Positions 1 to 11,475 of a stretch of DNA of 64,000 nt are shown piece after piece. The stretch lies in assembly GCA_047967505.1 (NCBI GenBank), contig CM106539.1; one strand, given 5' to 3'. A model generated the notes under the pieces. It did no database searches, was not told the origin of the DNA, and worked only from the letters and a program-made list of their open reading frames with translations. The stretch's first letter is position 1. Every line of letters begins with the position of its first letter. This DNA is from Dipteris shenzhenensis (taxonomy: Eukaryota; Polypodiophyta; Polypodiopsida; Gleicheniales). A program made the position numbers and the translations under genes.

Positions 1-1665
1 TCATGCGGAAAAATAGAAGGAGCTTATGCTCATGCGGAAAAAGAGAAAGAGCTTATGCGGAAAAAGAGAATGAGAGATGCATAAGCTTCTCTCATTCTCT
101 ATTTCCGCATAAGCTTATGCAGAAACTTAAGCATAAGCTCATGCTCATGCATGAGCATAAGCATGAGCTTATGCTTATGCTCATGCGGAAAAAGAGAAGG
201 AGCTTATGCTCATGCGGAAATAAAGAAGGAGTTTATGCGGAAAAAGAGAATGAGAGAAGCATAAGCTTCTCTCATTCTTTTTTTCCGCATAAGCTCATGC
301 GGAAACTTACGCACAAGCTCATGCTCATGCATGAGCATAAGCATGAGCTTATGCTTATGCTTAAGCATAAGCATAAGTATAAGCATAAGCTCATGCTTAT
401 GCTCATGTGGAAAAAGAGAAGGAGCTTATGCTCATGCGGAAATAGAGAAGGAGCTTATGCGGAAAAAGAGAAGGAGCTTATGCGAAAAAAGAGAATGAGA
501 GAAGCATAAGCTTCTCTCATTCTCTATTTCCGCATAAGCTCATGCGAAAACTTACGCATAAGCTCATGCTCATGCATGAGCATAAGCATAAGCATAAGCT
601 CATGCTTATGCTCATGCGGAAAAAGAGAAGGAGCTTATGCGGGAAAAGAGAAAGAGCTTATGTGGAAAAAGAGAATGAGAGAAGCATAAGCTTCTCTCAT
701 TCTCTATTTCTGCATAAGCTTATGCGAAAACTTAAGCATAAGCTCATGCTCATGCATGAGCATAAGCTCATGCTTATGCTCATGCGGAAATAGAGAAGGA
801 GCTTATGCTCATGCGAAAAAGAGAAAGAGCTTATGCGAAAAAAGAGAATGAGAGAAGCATAAGCTTCTCTCATTCTCTATTTCCGCATAAGCTTATGCGG
901 AAACTTACGCATAAGCTCATGCTCATGCATGAGCATAAGCTCATGCTTATGCTCATGCGGAAATAGAGAATGAGCTTATGCTCATGCGGAAAAAGAGAAG
1001 GAGCTTATGCGGAAAAAGAGAAAGAGCTTATGCGGAAAAAGAGAATGAGAGAAGCATAAGCTTCTCTCATTCTCTATTTCCGCATAAGCTTATGCGGAAA
1101 CTTACACATAAGCTCATGCTCATGCATGAGCATAAGCATGAGCTTATGCTTATGCTTATGCTCATGCGAAAATTGAGAAGGAGCTTATGCTCATGCAAAA
1201 AAAGAGAAGGAGCTTATGCTCATGCGGAAATAGAGAAGGAGCTTATGCGGAAAAAGAGAATCAGAGAAGCATAAGCTTCTCTCATTCTCTATTTCTGCAT
1301 AAGCTCATGCGGAAACTTATGCATAAGCTCATGCTCATGCATGAGCATAAGCATGAGCTTATGCTTATGCTTATGCTTAAGCATAAGCATAAGCATAAGC
1401 TCATGCTTATGCTCATGCGGAAATAGAGAAGGAGCTTATGCAGAAAAATAGAAGAAGCTTATGCGGAAAAAGAGAATGAGAGAAGCATAAGCTTCTCTCA
1501 TTCTCTATTTCTGCATAAGCTTATGCAGAAACTTACGCATAAGCTCATGCTCATGCATGAGCATCAGCATGAGCTTATGCTTATGCTTATGCTTAAGCAT
1601 AAGCTCATGCTTATGCTCATGCGGAAATAGAGAAGGAGCTTATGCTCATGCGGAAAAAGAGCTTA
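1..1665. repeat. hairpin-forming satellite, about 8 units
   Basis: The stretch is built almost entirely from the words GCATAAGC, GCTCATGC and GAGAAGGAGCTTATG. Hairpin centres (arms GAGAAGC and GCTTCTC around an ATAA loop) fall near 80, 260, 505, 685, 858, 1057, 1270 and 1486, giving unit lengths of about 174-245 bp. The best unit, 1025-1090, has two 31-base arms with one mismatch and a 4-base loop. A second perfect palindrome, GCTCATGCATGAGC, recurs in each unit. Open frames here encode only K/R/H/L/M-rich low-complexity peptides and are by-products of the repeat. Unit length varies through gain or loss of GCATAAGC blocks. Confidence 0.9.
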
Positions 1666-1906
1666 TGCGAATGAGAGAAGGGGGAAATAGAGAAGGGGGA
1701 ATGAGAGAAGCATAAGCATAAGAGAATAAGAGGGAAAGGAAATAGAGAATAAGAGGGAAAGGAAAGAGAGAAGGGAAAAGAGAGAGGGGGAAAGAGAGAA
1801 GGGGGAAAGAGAGAATAAGAGAAGAGGGAAAAAAGAGAAGGGGGAAAAATGAGAAAAAGAGAAGGGGGAAGACGGAAAGAGAGAGAGGGGAAGAGAGGGT
1901 TCCTAC
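1666..1906. repeat. polypurine (GA-rich) tract
   Basis: The plus strand is almost pure A and G, made of GAGAAGGGGGAAA-like blocks, and grades directly out of the satellite. It could form triplex or other non-B DNA. Opposite-strand open frames rich in S, F, L and P are artefacts of this composition. Confidence 0.9.
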
Positions 1907-1916
1907 GCCCATCACT

Positions 1917-1943
1917 GCAGCTAGCGCTTAAGGCGCTAGCTGC
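1917..1943. other. perfect inverted repeat (11-bp stem, 5-nt loop)
   Basis: GCAGCTAGCGC and its reverse complement GCGCTAGCTGC flank TTAAG, exactly where the polypurine tract stops. It may be a transposon end or simply a cruciform-prone site. No terminator role is implied. Confidence 0.7.
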
Positions 1944-2002
1944 AAACCAATGCAAATAACAAAAATATTAAATGGAAAGAAGAGGAAGCACTTACCTGTA
2001 AA

Positions 2003-2090
2003 AGTATGTCCCGCTCGATGTAGTGGACTGGCCCCACAAAAGAGAGAGTATGTCCCGCTCGGTCTAGTGGACTGGCCCTACAAAAGAGAG
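2003..2090. repeat. 44-bp tandem duplication
   Basis: Two adjacent copies start at 2003 and 2047 with the word AGTATGTCCCGCTCG and end in ACAAAAGAGAG. They differ at only a few bases. From 2091 to about 2600 I see GA-rich, non-coding sequence without a recognisable gene. Confidence 0.8.
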
Positions 2091-2633
2091 AAAACAACCC
2101 ATTTTTTCAAATAAGATGTTAATGGAAAGAGGAGATCACAAAAGCAACTTCTTGAAAGGAGACAAGGAAAGAGAAGATTGAGGAGACAAGGAAAGGAGGA
2201 GATTGAGGAGACAAGGAGAAAGAGAAGGAAGAGAAATACAGGAAGAAGAGGTGAGTTTTCTTTTTTTCTTTCTTGAAATCTCGTTTTTTGTTTCAATCCT
2301 TTCAAATCAAGCATAAAAACTAGTTTACAACTTTAGCAATACAATTAGAAACACTCATAAAACCAAAGCTAACAAACAAACAACCTACATTGTTGAAACA
2401 AACTCACCTCTTGAAGAACTTTCTTTCTGGAAACCAAAGAGGGAAAAAGGAGAGAGAGGGAGTACAAGAGATAGGAGAAGGGTGAGGAGTGGAAAATAGA
2501 GTGGGAGGTTGCTTGGAATAGATGGGAGGTCATCGAAAATAGGTGGGAGGAGATTTTGGGTTGCTTACTTGAAAGATTAGGAATGGATTGAGCAAAACGC
2601 CGCGCGTTTCAGCGTTTCGGGTTTTAACCCACA

Positions 2634-2767
2634 GCGTCGCTATATAGCGACGCTTATTCGTCGCTATATAGCGACGTTTTTAATTTAAGGCGTCGCTATA
2701 TAGCGACGTTTTAGATTAAAAACGTCGCTATATAGTGACGGAACAGAGCGTCGCTATATAGCGACGC
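2634..2767. repeat. subterminal palindrome array of CACTA family 1
   Basis: Five copies of the 18-bp perfect palindrome CGTCGCTATATAGCGACG lie at 2634-2653, 2659-2676, 2691-2708, 2723-2740 (one mismatch) and 2748-2767. Decayed copies reach 2899. In En/Spm elements short subterminal repeats are bound by TNPA; a palindromic site would suit a dimeric binder. That role is inferred. Confidence 0.85.
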
Positions 2768-3003
2768 TTACTGTTTATTTTTTTAATATGGCCTCCAGTG
2801 AAGCTCAAACATGCTATGCTTATAACTGTCAACATCTCCTCTTACTATATAGCCTTACTATATAGGATTTTTTGTTTCAATCCTTACTATATAGCGACGT
2901 CATTCTTTTTATATGGCCTTAAGAGAAGCTCAAATTAAACATGCTATGCTTATAATTGTCAATATCTCCTCTTCATGCTTATGTTGTGGTTTTATAAGTG
3001 TAG

Positions 3004-5290
3004 ATGGAAGGGACGAGTGGAAGCTCATCCGATGATGCGCCAATGCCCAGGAGCATGAAGTGGCTTACGGAGAGGTTATATTGTCATTGCACTCATTGCA
3101 AGCGAGAAGTACGACATCAACGTCGTATTATCATGCGCCACTTGCGGATGTATGGGGAGGAGCCGGAACCAGTACCCCCCGTTGGTGTTGCACATGTTGA
3201 TGGATCATTGGTAAGTCAAAGCTATTTAAGATGGCAATCTTATTGTATACCCGGAAATAGAAGATCTTATATTTACACGAATGAGCTTATGACAGGATGA
3301 GGAGGGTGACGAGGGTACACATATACCTTCTTACTTTTAACAAGACTATAGTCTCCCGGATGACGACGAGGGTATGGTCGACATGATGGATTCCATTTTT
3401 AGGGGCACTACATCCCACGTACACGTGATGTCAGAGTCTGAGGTCAAAATGCGAGCGTTGCAATCAACACAATTGTACGAGGGTGCTAGGATGTCTAAAC
3501 TACGTGCTTGTCTCTCAATCTTGAATCTACAAGTACAGTATGGGTGGTCAGATACAAGTGTCTCGGCCTTAATGAGGTTAGCCCTTGCATTAATTTGACT
3601 CATTATTTGGATATTGTTTGTTTTGAGAATCATCATTTGGATAGTGTCTTTGTCATAGATTGCTCCAGAAGATGTTGCCTGCACCAAATACCATGCCCGC
3701 ATCAAGAGATGAAGCGAAAAAGATGCTAACAATGGTGGCTATGGATTATGATACCATCCATGCTTGCCGTAATGATTGTATTCTCTTTCGTCGTGAGCAT
3801 GGAGATTTGGCTAGTTGTCCAAAGTGTGGGGAACAATGATATAGAGATGACTTGCAGGGTGAGAGGATACCGGTAAAGGTCTTAAGACACTTTCCCATCA
3901 TTGCAAGAATACAACACATGTTTCGATGCAAATCCATAGCAGAGTTGATGACATGGCATGCATCTCATCGGTCCACTAATCACACATTGAGGATTCCCGC
4001 AGATTGTGCAGCTTGGAAGCACATAGATAATCAGTGGCCGGACTTTGCGAGAGAGCCACGCAACTTACATCTTGGGCTAGCCATGGACGGCGTGAATCCT
4101 TTCGGGTTACGCTCGACATCTTGGTCGACATGGCCCATAGTCGTGGTGAATTACAATATCCCACCATGGCTAACAATAAAAAAGGGATACCTCATGCTTG
4201 CACTACTTGTGCCAGGAAAGTACAAGGCAAAAAACATGGACGTGTACATGGCACCTTTGATAGAGGAGTTACAGATATTATGGAGAGGAGTGTAGGTCTT
4301 TGATATTTCCAGAGCTCCTAGGCATACCAATGATATTTTGGTCAGGGGTATCTTGATGTGGACCATGCATGACTACCCAGGATATGGAGAGTGCGCAGGT
4401 ACGTGGTTATGTCTTTACATGTACAATGATGGATTATGCTTTTTTTACTCTCTTTTGCACGCATGTCTTGTACTAACATATTCATGCACGCGTGCAGGAC
4501 TTGTTACAAGTGGGTACCATGCTTGTCCTGTTTGTGGACCGGCTTTGAAATCGCTTGCACGCTACTCCAAACATATGAGGAAAAATGTTTATGAAGGTCA
4601 TGCTTGATACCTTCCGCTCGACCATCTCGCACGTGGAGGTCAGCTTGATCCACCACCATCATATTTGAAAGCAAGTGATTGGATTCAAGCTTGGAGGGAG
4701 AATGGAGAGGAACCTCCTCCTGGTATGAAGAGGCTATCGATCTTTCACGAGCTTCCTTATTGGGGTCAGTTACAAATCAATCATCTCTTGGATCCCATGC
4801 ATATCTTTAAGAATGTGGGGGCTACCATTTGGGCACACTTGGTTGGTTCCAAGGACTCGAGAGGAGTGCGAGAACACTTGCGTGCTATGAATAGGATGTC
4901 TCGTTTGTGGCCCCAAGTGCATGCTTCAGGAAAAGTTGTCCTCCCGAAAGCAACGTGGATCCTCTCTACGAGGGAGGAGGCAGCGATCAAGGCAGACATT
5001 GCCTCTTTTCAAACACCGACAGGGTACATGCGTTGCTTGAAAGGAGCATTTTCAAAGGACAATAAGCTTAGTGGCCTCAAGTCCCATGATTGGCACAAGG
5101 TCTTACAGGTATTCTTAGTAGAATTAGTGTACCGATAATAGTGATGCATTAGCGTAATTATTATTATGTTATATTGTTGACATGATTTCATTGTTGCTTT
5201 GATAGTTCATCCTTCCAATTACAATAAAAGGGTGCTTACAAGAAGATGTTAGAAATGCTATATTCAAGATCTGTGGTATTGTGAGGTATG
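3004..5290 (+). pseudogene. TNP2-like CACTA transposase, truncated
   Basis: Begins at an ATG with a Cys/His motif (CHCTHCKREVRHQRRIIMRH) like the N-terminal transposase-associated domain. Exons near 3460-3590, 3660-4300, 4300-4400, 4498-4700 and 4700-5110 carry the TNP2 (Transposase_21) signatures DGVNPFG, VVVNYNIPPW, HACPVCGP, NHLLDPMHIFKNV and LKSHDWHKVLQ, with apparent introns between blocks. In-frame stops interrupt it near 3838 and 4293 and in the 4600 region. The family normally cuts and pastes DNA with TNPA as partner. This copy lacks the C-terminal third and cannot be functional. Confidence 0.8.
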
Positions 5291-5614
5291 CTTACTATCA
5301 ATTTGCATTATGTATTTTCTTCATGGACATGTGAAATAGGTGGATATCTCAAATATCTTACATATGCATGGACATACGACAGTCTGCAATGAACTTCAGA
5401 TGTGTGGAACGCCCTTCTAGAAGATTTTTTATCTCAATGAATCGATGAGGGGTTGAAGAGACCGGAATCGATGTGAATCGATGAGGGGATGAATAAAAGG
5501 AATCGATAAGGAAACTCTTAAAAAAAAGGAAGAGAATAGGAGAACGAAGAAGTTAGATTGGAGTTACTGTGGAAGAACAGTTCATGAAATGACACGTGGC
5601 TTCATGAGAGGCCA

Positions 5615-5815
5615 GATTTCCCTTTCATGGCACAATGCTACTTGTCTAAAGAGATGTCTTGCTACTTGTAGGCAGGGACGATCTATTGCTTTCTGATTTC
5701 CCTTTCATGGCACAATGCTACCTGCGTAAAAGACATCTCATGGCACAATGCTACCTGCGTAAAGAGATGTCTTGCTACTTGTAGGCGGGGACGATCTATT
5801 GCTTTCTGAGTACAT
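5615..5815. repeat. 80-bp tandem repeat, two to three partial copies
   Basis: The block starting GATTTCCCTTTCATGG recurs at 5615 and 5695, with a further partial copy inside the second (CACAATGCTACCTGCGTAAA twice). The surrounding 5300-5880 stretch shows no coding sequence. Confidence 0.75.
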
Positions 5816-5881
5816 ATCTTTCTGCCACGCAGCTAAGGAGATAGTCTGACCAAAATTGGAATTTCACTCCCCAAAAACATT

Positions 5882-6117
5882 CTGTTCAATGACAACAATG
5901 GCTGCATATGCTTAAGCAAAAATAACAAACATGTCGACTTACATATCACTACGCCAGAGATCTAGTGCAACGACGGGAACTACATCTCCAATACTGTCCC
6001 ACCAAAAATATGATCGCAGACATGTTTACAAAGGCTCTTCCCAAAGATCGATTCGCATTTCGTAACACAGGCATTGGCCTTGCTGCTATTCCTTCGGCAC
6101 TGCAATATTGAAGGGGG
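5882..6117 (+). pseudogene. Ty1/copia RNase H C-terminal remnant
   Basis: The frame from 5882 reads LFNDNNGCICLSKNNKHVDL, matching the copia RNase H block around D-N-x-x-A-I-x-L-x-K-N and K-H-I. After a one-base frameshift near 5942 it continues YHYARDLVQRRELHLQY and IADMFTKALPKDRF, then stops after the last pol codons at 6114-6116. Only the last roughly 75 residues of pol remain, directly before the 3' LTR signals. Confidence 0.85.
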
Positions 6118-6330
6118 ATTGTGGGATGCAGTATGGTAGGAGAGTCCGTTGGACTCGCGCCCTTTGATCTTGTACTTCTTGGCAGACTTGGTGATTTCAA
6201 TATATATGTACGCTGTGTGGGCTGTTGCCTCACTTAGCTTTTCTCGCATTCTTGCTTTCGTGATTTCGGTGTCTTGCTCTGCTCTTTGCTAGTGAGCTTA
6301 CTCGACTCACGCTCTCAGATCAAACGGTAG
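6109..6330 (+). mobile_element. copia polypurine tract and start of 3' LTR
   Basis: GAAGGGGGA (6109-6117) has the position and composition of a polypurine tract and is followed by a TG at 6120 that opens an LTR-like stretch with a TATA-rich core (AATATATATG near 6200). The right LTR edge is not certain, and the end at 6330 is a working guess. No matching 5' LTR was found in the window. Confidence 0.55.
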
Positions 6331-9300
6331 AACGCCCGTACTCGTCAACTAGGCTTGAGTTCCATGAGTATTATCAATTCGATAGAAGGGCCTAGTGAAA
6401 CCCTTCGTCGTCTCGTTTCGCCTTCTGTAATCCGAACGGAATCATACACATACCTTCGTTTCAATTCCAACGAGTCCTTCCATTCTCAACTCGAGAAACC
6501 AAAATTCTACACACTTTGTAACCGAAATCATACCCATACCTTCGTTTCAATTCCAAGAAGTCGTTCCCTTTCACAACCCGAGAAGACAATTCACGGTTCT
6601 GACGCATCAACCCAGAGTGGCGTATTTTGTAATCGAATTCACAAGCATACCTTTCCAACAAGCCCTTCCATTCAAAACCCCAGAAATTAACCAGTTTACG
6701 GTTCTTGAGCATGACCACTACTTTACGAGATCAGAACTTCTCTTGTAGATGCTGCTCTGCTGGTCTTGGACCATAGGCTGCTTATCCTTGTCGTTTTCAC
6801 GATATTTTATCAGTATCTCCAACGATCGTGTAATATTCGCCGGCCTCCAGGATGGAAAGAATTGGAGGGCAGGAAAATGAATGCCCCTAGCTCCCATATC
6901 AAGACAACGAGAAGTACTCAAAGCCTCCCTCATTGCCCCGAAGAACAAGTGGTGAAACAATTGGTCTGCCTAATGTTCTTACAAATTACGACTGAGAGGT
7001 GATGAAATCGATCCAGTGAGCTTACGGTTCTCGACAACTCTTTGAAACGGAGAGCCTTCCCGAGCCGTTTATTGAGCTCAAAAGATGCGAGTTCAACGTG
7101 AAATTCAGGACGTACGAACAGCCATGCTGATCAATTCTAGCTTCGAGGAACCACGCTATGAGATCTGCGCTGCATTTGAGGTACCTTTTGTAGGTCAGAG
7201 CACTAATTGTTGTCCATTTGTTCCTTTTGCCTGCAAGGGATTCCCAAAGTTTCTAGTAGAATACTTGATTCAAGTTCACACGTAAACAAGAAATCGCCTC
7301 GGATAGACAACGAATTACGAAATCCAAAGATGTATACGACATTAAATTAAAAGCGTGCGAGAGTGGATCTAGCAAGCTTCACGCTCACGAAAAACATACA
7401 ACGTTTAGAGCCTGTTCCGACGTACCGTAAACCTAACATGACTAGTAGATTTTTAGAGAGGTTGAAAGGGTTCCCGTGGCAATTTTAGATTCAAAAGGTG
7501 ACATCTTAAAGCAAAGTAAGGTTTCCTTCTAAAGGCATGCAAAGTCCTTAGTGGCCATAAAAAAAGTTTGAATGAAGAATTACAAGATGCAATAACCTAG
7601 AAAACGCAAGAATCTTACACATGAGTCTTCTATGTGTTAAAAGAGCTATGAGTACTTTATGGAGGAGAAGGTGACCAATGATGGATGCTTCTCGAAGGCA
7701 ACATAGAGGCAAGCTTGAAGGTGATATAAACTACGATTTATGACCCAAAAAACAAAAGAAAAATTGTAAAAAGCTAAAGTTGAGGAAGTGCAAATTGGCA
7801 GCAGCTCCCTCCAAGTGCCTAATATCAACTTGCTCAAAGAAACAACTATTCAAGCCTTAAACAAGCTTGACAAGAATAGCAATACTTACAAAAGAGTTGC
7901 AAAGTTACTTTGAAAATTAATATTAGCATCATTTTAGGCGAACTTAATAGACTACAAGGATGTGTATAGCATATCACCCAACACCATCAACAATCTTCTT
8001 AGAAGATTGCACGATTAGGTAGCCTTTTTGCATGTTCCTTTTTTACTATCTCATTTCTTGCTACTTTATCTTTTCTTATAAGAACTATGTGCATGGAGGC
8101 TACGTGAAGAATATACAATAAATCAATTCCATAATATTTGGCTTTCCTCTCGTCATTGCTCGCTTAGTTTAAGGTCTTAAACAACTACAACGTAAACCAT
8201 TAAAGAATAGTCTTATCCATGTTATATTTAGGAACGTTGCCTAAATCCCATAGCCCAAATTCCATGGATATATGAAAGGAACCTTTCATTACAGTGGATT
8301 ATTAACATCCCCATAACCCCATTAGGTTTCCTCTAATTGCATGCAACATCTTTGAATTCCATAAACAAGAATTGTATATTCCCACTATGATACCATGTCT
8401 TGCCAACTTAATTCCCTTCTTAAAGGTTTGATCTCTTGCTTGAGTTAGCAAATTATTTTCCCCGTGAAGGTCCACAAGCAGCCGGAAATTAATTCCAGCC
8501 GTCAGATCATGGCCCCTTCATCTTTAGAAGTGAAATCCCATTATGCGACCAGTCATATCACACAAGATGAAAGCTCTAATTTTGAAAGTCGTGAGTTGGC
8601 AGATGGAAGATCATCTTACTATCGCACTCAAATCTAGAAGATGGAGTGGAAACCTGACATTTTTGAGGTGTCCAATGGAAGGTTATCTTCCAATTATCAT
8701 GCCACTTGATTTCTTGAAAATGCATCCCTTAGGCATTTCCTTAAGGACATGAAATGCAAATCCAAAGTCATAATAAAGACCACAATATGACGTCTAGTAT
8801 TACCTCAAGGATTCCAATTGAAGAACCCTGCAAGTTACCAGTTTATAGCAATGCAGAAGTCTATTTCTATCAAGAAATGAAAAGTAGAGAAAGGAATTAG
8901 TGCATACAGGTGGATCAAGAATGATTTCTTTAGAACCTTGGGTACCCCTTCTCCTCCCTCTCAAAAATTGATTTTAATATTCTTTCTCTTGCCCCCATAC
9001 TACCCTCTCCAATGGATCATCTACTCTTGGGAATAACAACTAACTCTTTGAGAGAAATTTGGTGGTTGACCTTTGAGAGAAAAGGTTCAGATTATGTACT
9101 CTTTTAACTTCTTCTTTCCTTTCAGTTTAATTAAAGAGATATGGGGCTTCACTATTACAAAAACTCATTATGCCTCTTTCACCTCTCATATTCCTATGTG
9201 TATTAGCATATTTCTTTTGCTAATCAATGGACACTTGGAGATGTTTCTTGATTTTTAGAACCTTGCTTTGCATTTTCTTCAAGGTGCCTCTTCACACTTT

Positions 9301-9535
9301 TATCTTCCTCAATGCTCATGGGGTAGCCCCAAGGAACTAGTGAGAAGCATTCTTGTCCACAAAAATAGGCTCATATTGATGGAGTCTTGTGATGTGATAT
9401 TATAATAATATTCCAACAAGTGAACATATTCTCCCCACAAAATTCCTTTCTCCATGTATTAGATGTAAAATTTGCTATATAAAACCTGCTTCACTCTCTC
9501 AGTTTTAGGATTAGTTGAAGGATAGTAGGAAGATC
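6331..9535. other. unclassified degenerate stretch
   Basis: No convincing gene is visible. From about 6415 to 6680 there is an imperfect repeat of roughly 100 bp (ATCATACACATACCTTCGTT at 6440, a near copy at 6526, a weaker one at 6645), which looks like LTR or retroelement leader sequence. From 7450 to 9500 the DNA is AT-rich with only short open frames. Position next to gypsy remnants suggests decayed retroelement, but this is inference. Confidence 0.4.
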
Positions 9536-10096
9536 TTAAGTTATGATTGCTACCAATAGCATGAAATTGACTTGCCAAAATTTGTAAGTGAAATTGGTCT
9601 CTCTATCAAGATTCATTTTATTTGGGAGACCATGCAATATAAATATTTCTTTTATAAAAACTTGAGCTATGTTGAAAGTAGTATTTATGGTTTTAGAAAG
9701 GATGGAATGACCTACCTTGGTCAATTTATCAGCCACCATAGATATGAAATCGTGACCACATTTGATATTTTTAAATCCAATAATGAATTGCATGGTAAAA
9801 CATTCCGACCTTATTCTGGATACGTCTTAGGGACTAAGTTTTCAAGGGGCCTTTATGGGTTCTATCTTGACCTTCTGGCAAAATAGGCTTTCAAGTACAT
9901 GATCCATTATTTCTTTATCTATTCTTGGATTTAAAAAATGTATCTTTACTACTTCATAGGTCTTTTGACAACCTAGGTGAGCAACAACATTTGAACTATG
10001 CACGTCATGTAGAGGGTATATAATTTGGAATCTACACCCTCTCGTTGTAGAACGACATTCTGTTTTTCTCTTGATGGTGTTAAATATTAAGTTCAT
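9536..10096 (-). pseudogene. Ty3/gypsy integrase remnant
   Basis: Reading the minus strand, the upstream block resembles the HHCC zinc-binding N-terminus of gypsy integrase (AHLGCQKTYEVV, then a C-x2-C-like segment), followed by a catalytic-core-like block: GHDFISMVADKLTKVGHS, FIKEIFILHGLPNK and a degraded D-x-x-x-x-F-T-x-K-F-W motif. The two blocks are in different frames and stops intervene, so it is dead. It lies downstream, on the same strand, of the RT/RNase H remnant at 10180-10715. Confidence 0.75.
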
Positions 10097-10179
10097 TGAG
10101 GTGTTAGTTACTCAATAGAGGTCAAAAATATGAATGTTTCATTATCTTTTATTTTATCTCTTGGATCCAAGGGACTATA

Positions 10180-10715
10180 TCATTGGGATTTGCATTGAGT
10201 TGGGCTAGGTTTTACATTTTCTTTACCCACCTTTTACTCATAGGAAAATTTTAATTCCTAGATGGTAGCATTCCATATACTCTAACTAGAATTTAAGTCA
10301 TGTCGGGCAAAGATGCACTTAAAGCTTTGATGATTAGTGAAAAAACTAGAATTTCTTCCCAACAAGTAATGCCTCCATAATTTCAAGTCATGAACCACAG
10401 CTTGCTGCAATTCCAAGTCATGTGTTGGATAATATCTTTCTCCTTATTTAGTCTCATAAGCTATAGGACCTTGATATTTTCTAATATTCCACTGATGGCT
10501 ACCCCACTAGAATTAGTTCTTACAAACCATTCTTGGTCAAATTTTAGTATTTTATGGACAAAAAAGATTGAAAGATTTCTTGGCACTCTAAGGTCCATTG
10601 AAAAGTGAATCCCTTCTTCAATTGATGTGTCATCGGTCTGGCACTTTTATAATCTCCTTGAAGAACTTTCAATAGAAACCTACTAGGACTATGAATCCTT
10701 TAATGCCAAAAGGGT
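10180..10715 (-). pseudogene. Ty3/gypsy RT end and RNase H remnant
   Basis: The minus strand shows a degraded gypsy RT C-terminus and RNase H, with words such as YPTHDLEL, VVHDLKLWRHYLLGR and FTNHQSFK, the usual ELLAVVxALKxWRHYL and TDHxSLK blocks. Several stops and frameshifts interrupt it. A second copy in opposite orientation sits at 31415-32000, because this gypsy fragment is part of a large inverted repeat. Confidence 0.75.
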
Positions 10716-11284
10716 GATTGAAAGGGAGGACAATCGGACTGACCTATAATGACTACTCATATCTTTAGCAGACATGTCTCCATTGAGAGCCCTGATTGCT
10801 AGCCAGGAGATGTGAGGAAGGCTTAGGAAGCCCATTCATTTGCAAGTCAGGAGGCGTGAGAAAGACCTTTACAATTTGAACGTGTCCATACAAATCATTC
10901 ATGATCCAACCATTCATGCATACTAATCATCCAACGGTTCAGACTTCGTAAATCAAATCCAATGATTGAAAATGCTCTACTGGTCCTCCCCTAAACCTCT
11001 CCTTAAGAGAGAAAAGAGATTTGAAGCAAAAGCAAAACTAATAAAAAAATATACTTAATGATAAGAAGCTTCCTGATACAGTGTCACCCTCCTGCTTTTA
11101 GTCTCCACCAGTTGATCACACCATCCTGCACTTAGTATTTTTGTTCCCTTGGATTTAACACACTGGCATATCATGCTTTTACATTCCCACATGGAGAAAT
11201 AAGATGCTCAATGACATAAAGCAAACTTCTTTAGCTAGAGGACTCCACAAAAACTACCCTAGCCTTCCTTTTGAATGCACGTAG

Positions 11285-11475
11285 TACACTAAAATTTTGT
11301 AAGGTGAACTCCCCGAGAAGAAGACCTTCTAGAGGCTAAAATGGAAGTATACTCGGGGGGGTCATTATGTATTAATCCTCTATATCACATGCATTCAAGG
11401 ATGATTTTTAAAATCCCTTATCTATAAATTTATTATGAATAAAATATACCCTTTTTCTATTCAATTTGTGAAAAG
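11285..11475. mobile_element. MITE-like remnant with CTCGGGGGGGTCA end
   Basis: The word CTCGGGGGGGTCAT (near 11355), followed by ATGTATTAATCCTCTATATCACATGC, matches the left end of the intact MITEs at 17787 and 62498. The right terminus is not recognisable. The preceding piece ending in CTCCCCGAG may be the right end of a second, adjacent copy. Confidence 0.55.

Larger units (their letters stand above)
2600..5300 (+). mobile_element. CACTA transposon, family 1, 5' portion
   Basis: It comprises a subterminal block of palindromes (2634-2767, plus decayed copies to 2899) followed by a TNP2-type transposase gene in the same direction. The transposase ends abruptly near 5290, before the C-terminal DUF4218/DUF4216-like regions seen in the other copies, so the 3' half is missing. 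No clear CACTA terminal inverted repeat is visible at the left edge. The related 3' end is found separately at 18923-19510, on the other strand. Confidence 0.75.

Noticed and set aside
3-1426. Four open frames of 79-168 codons with KRRSLCSCG and HKLMLMHEHK repeats
   Set aside because: They are translations of the hairpin satellite in different frames; no codon bias or domain, and repeats break frame between units.
5947-5957. CACTACGCCAG, which resembles a CACTA transposon terminus
   Set aside because: It lies inside the copia RNase H coding frame (H-Y-A-R) and has no subterminal repeats beside it.
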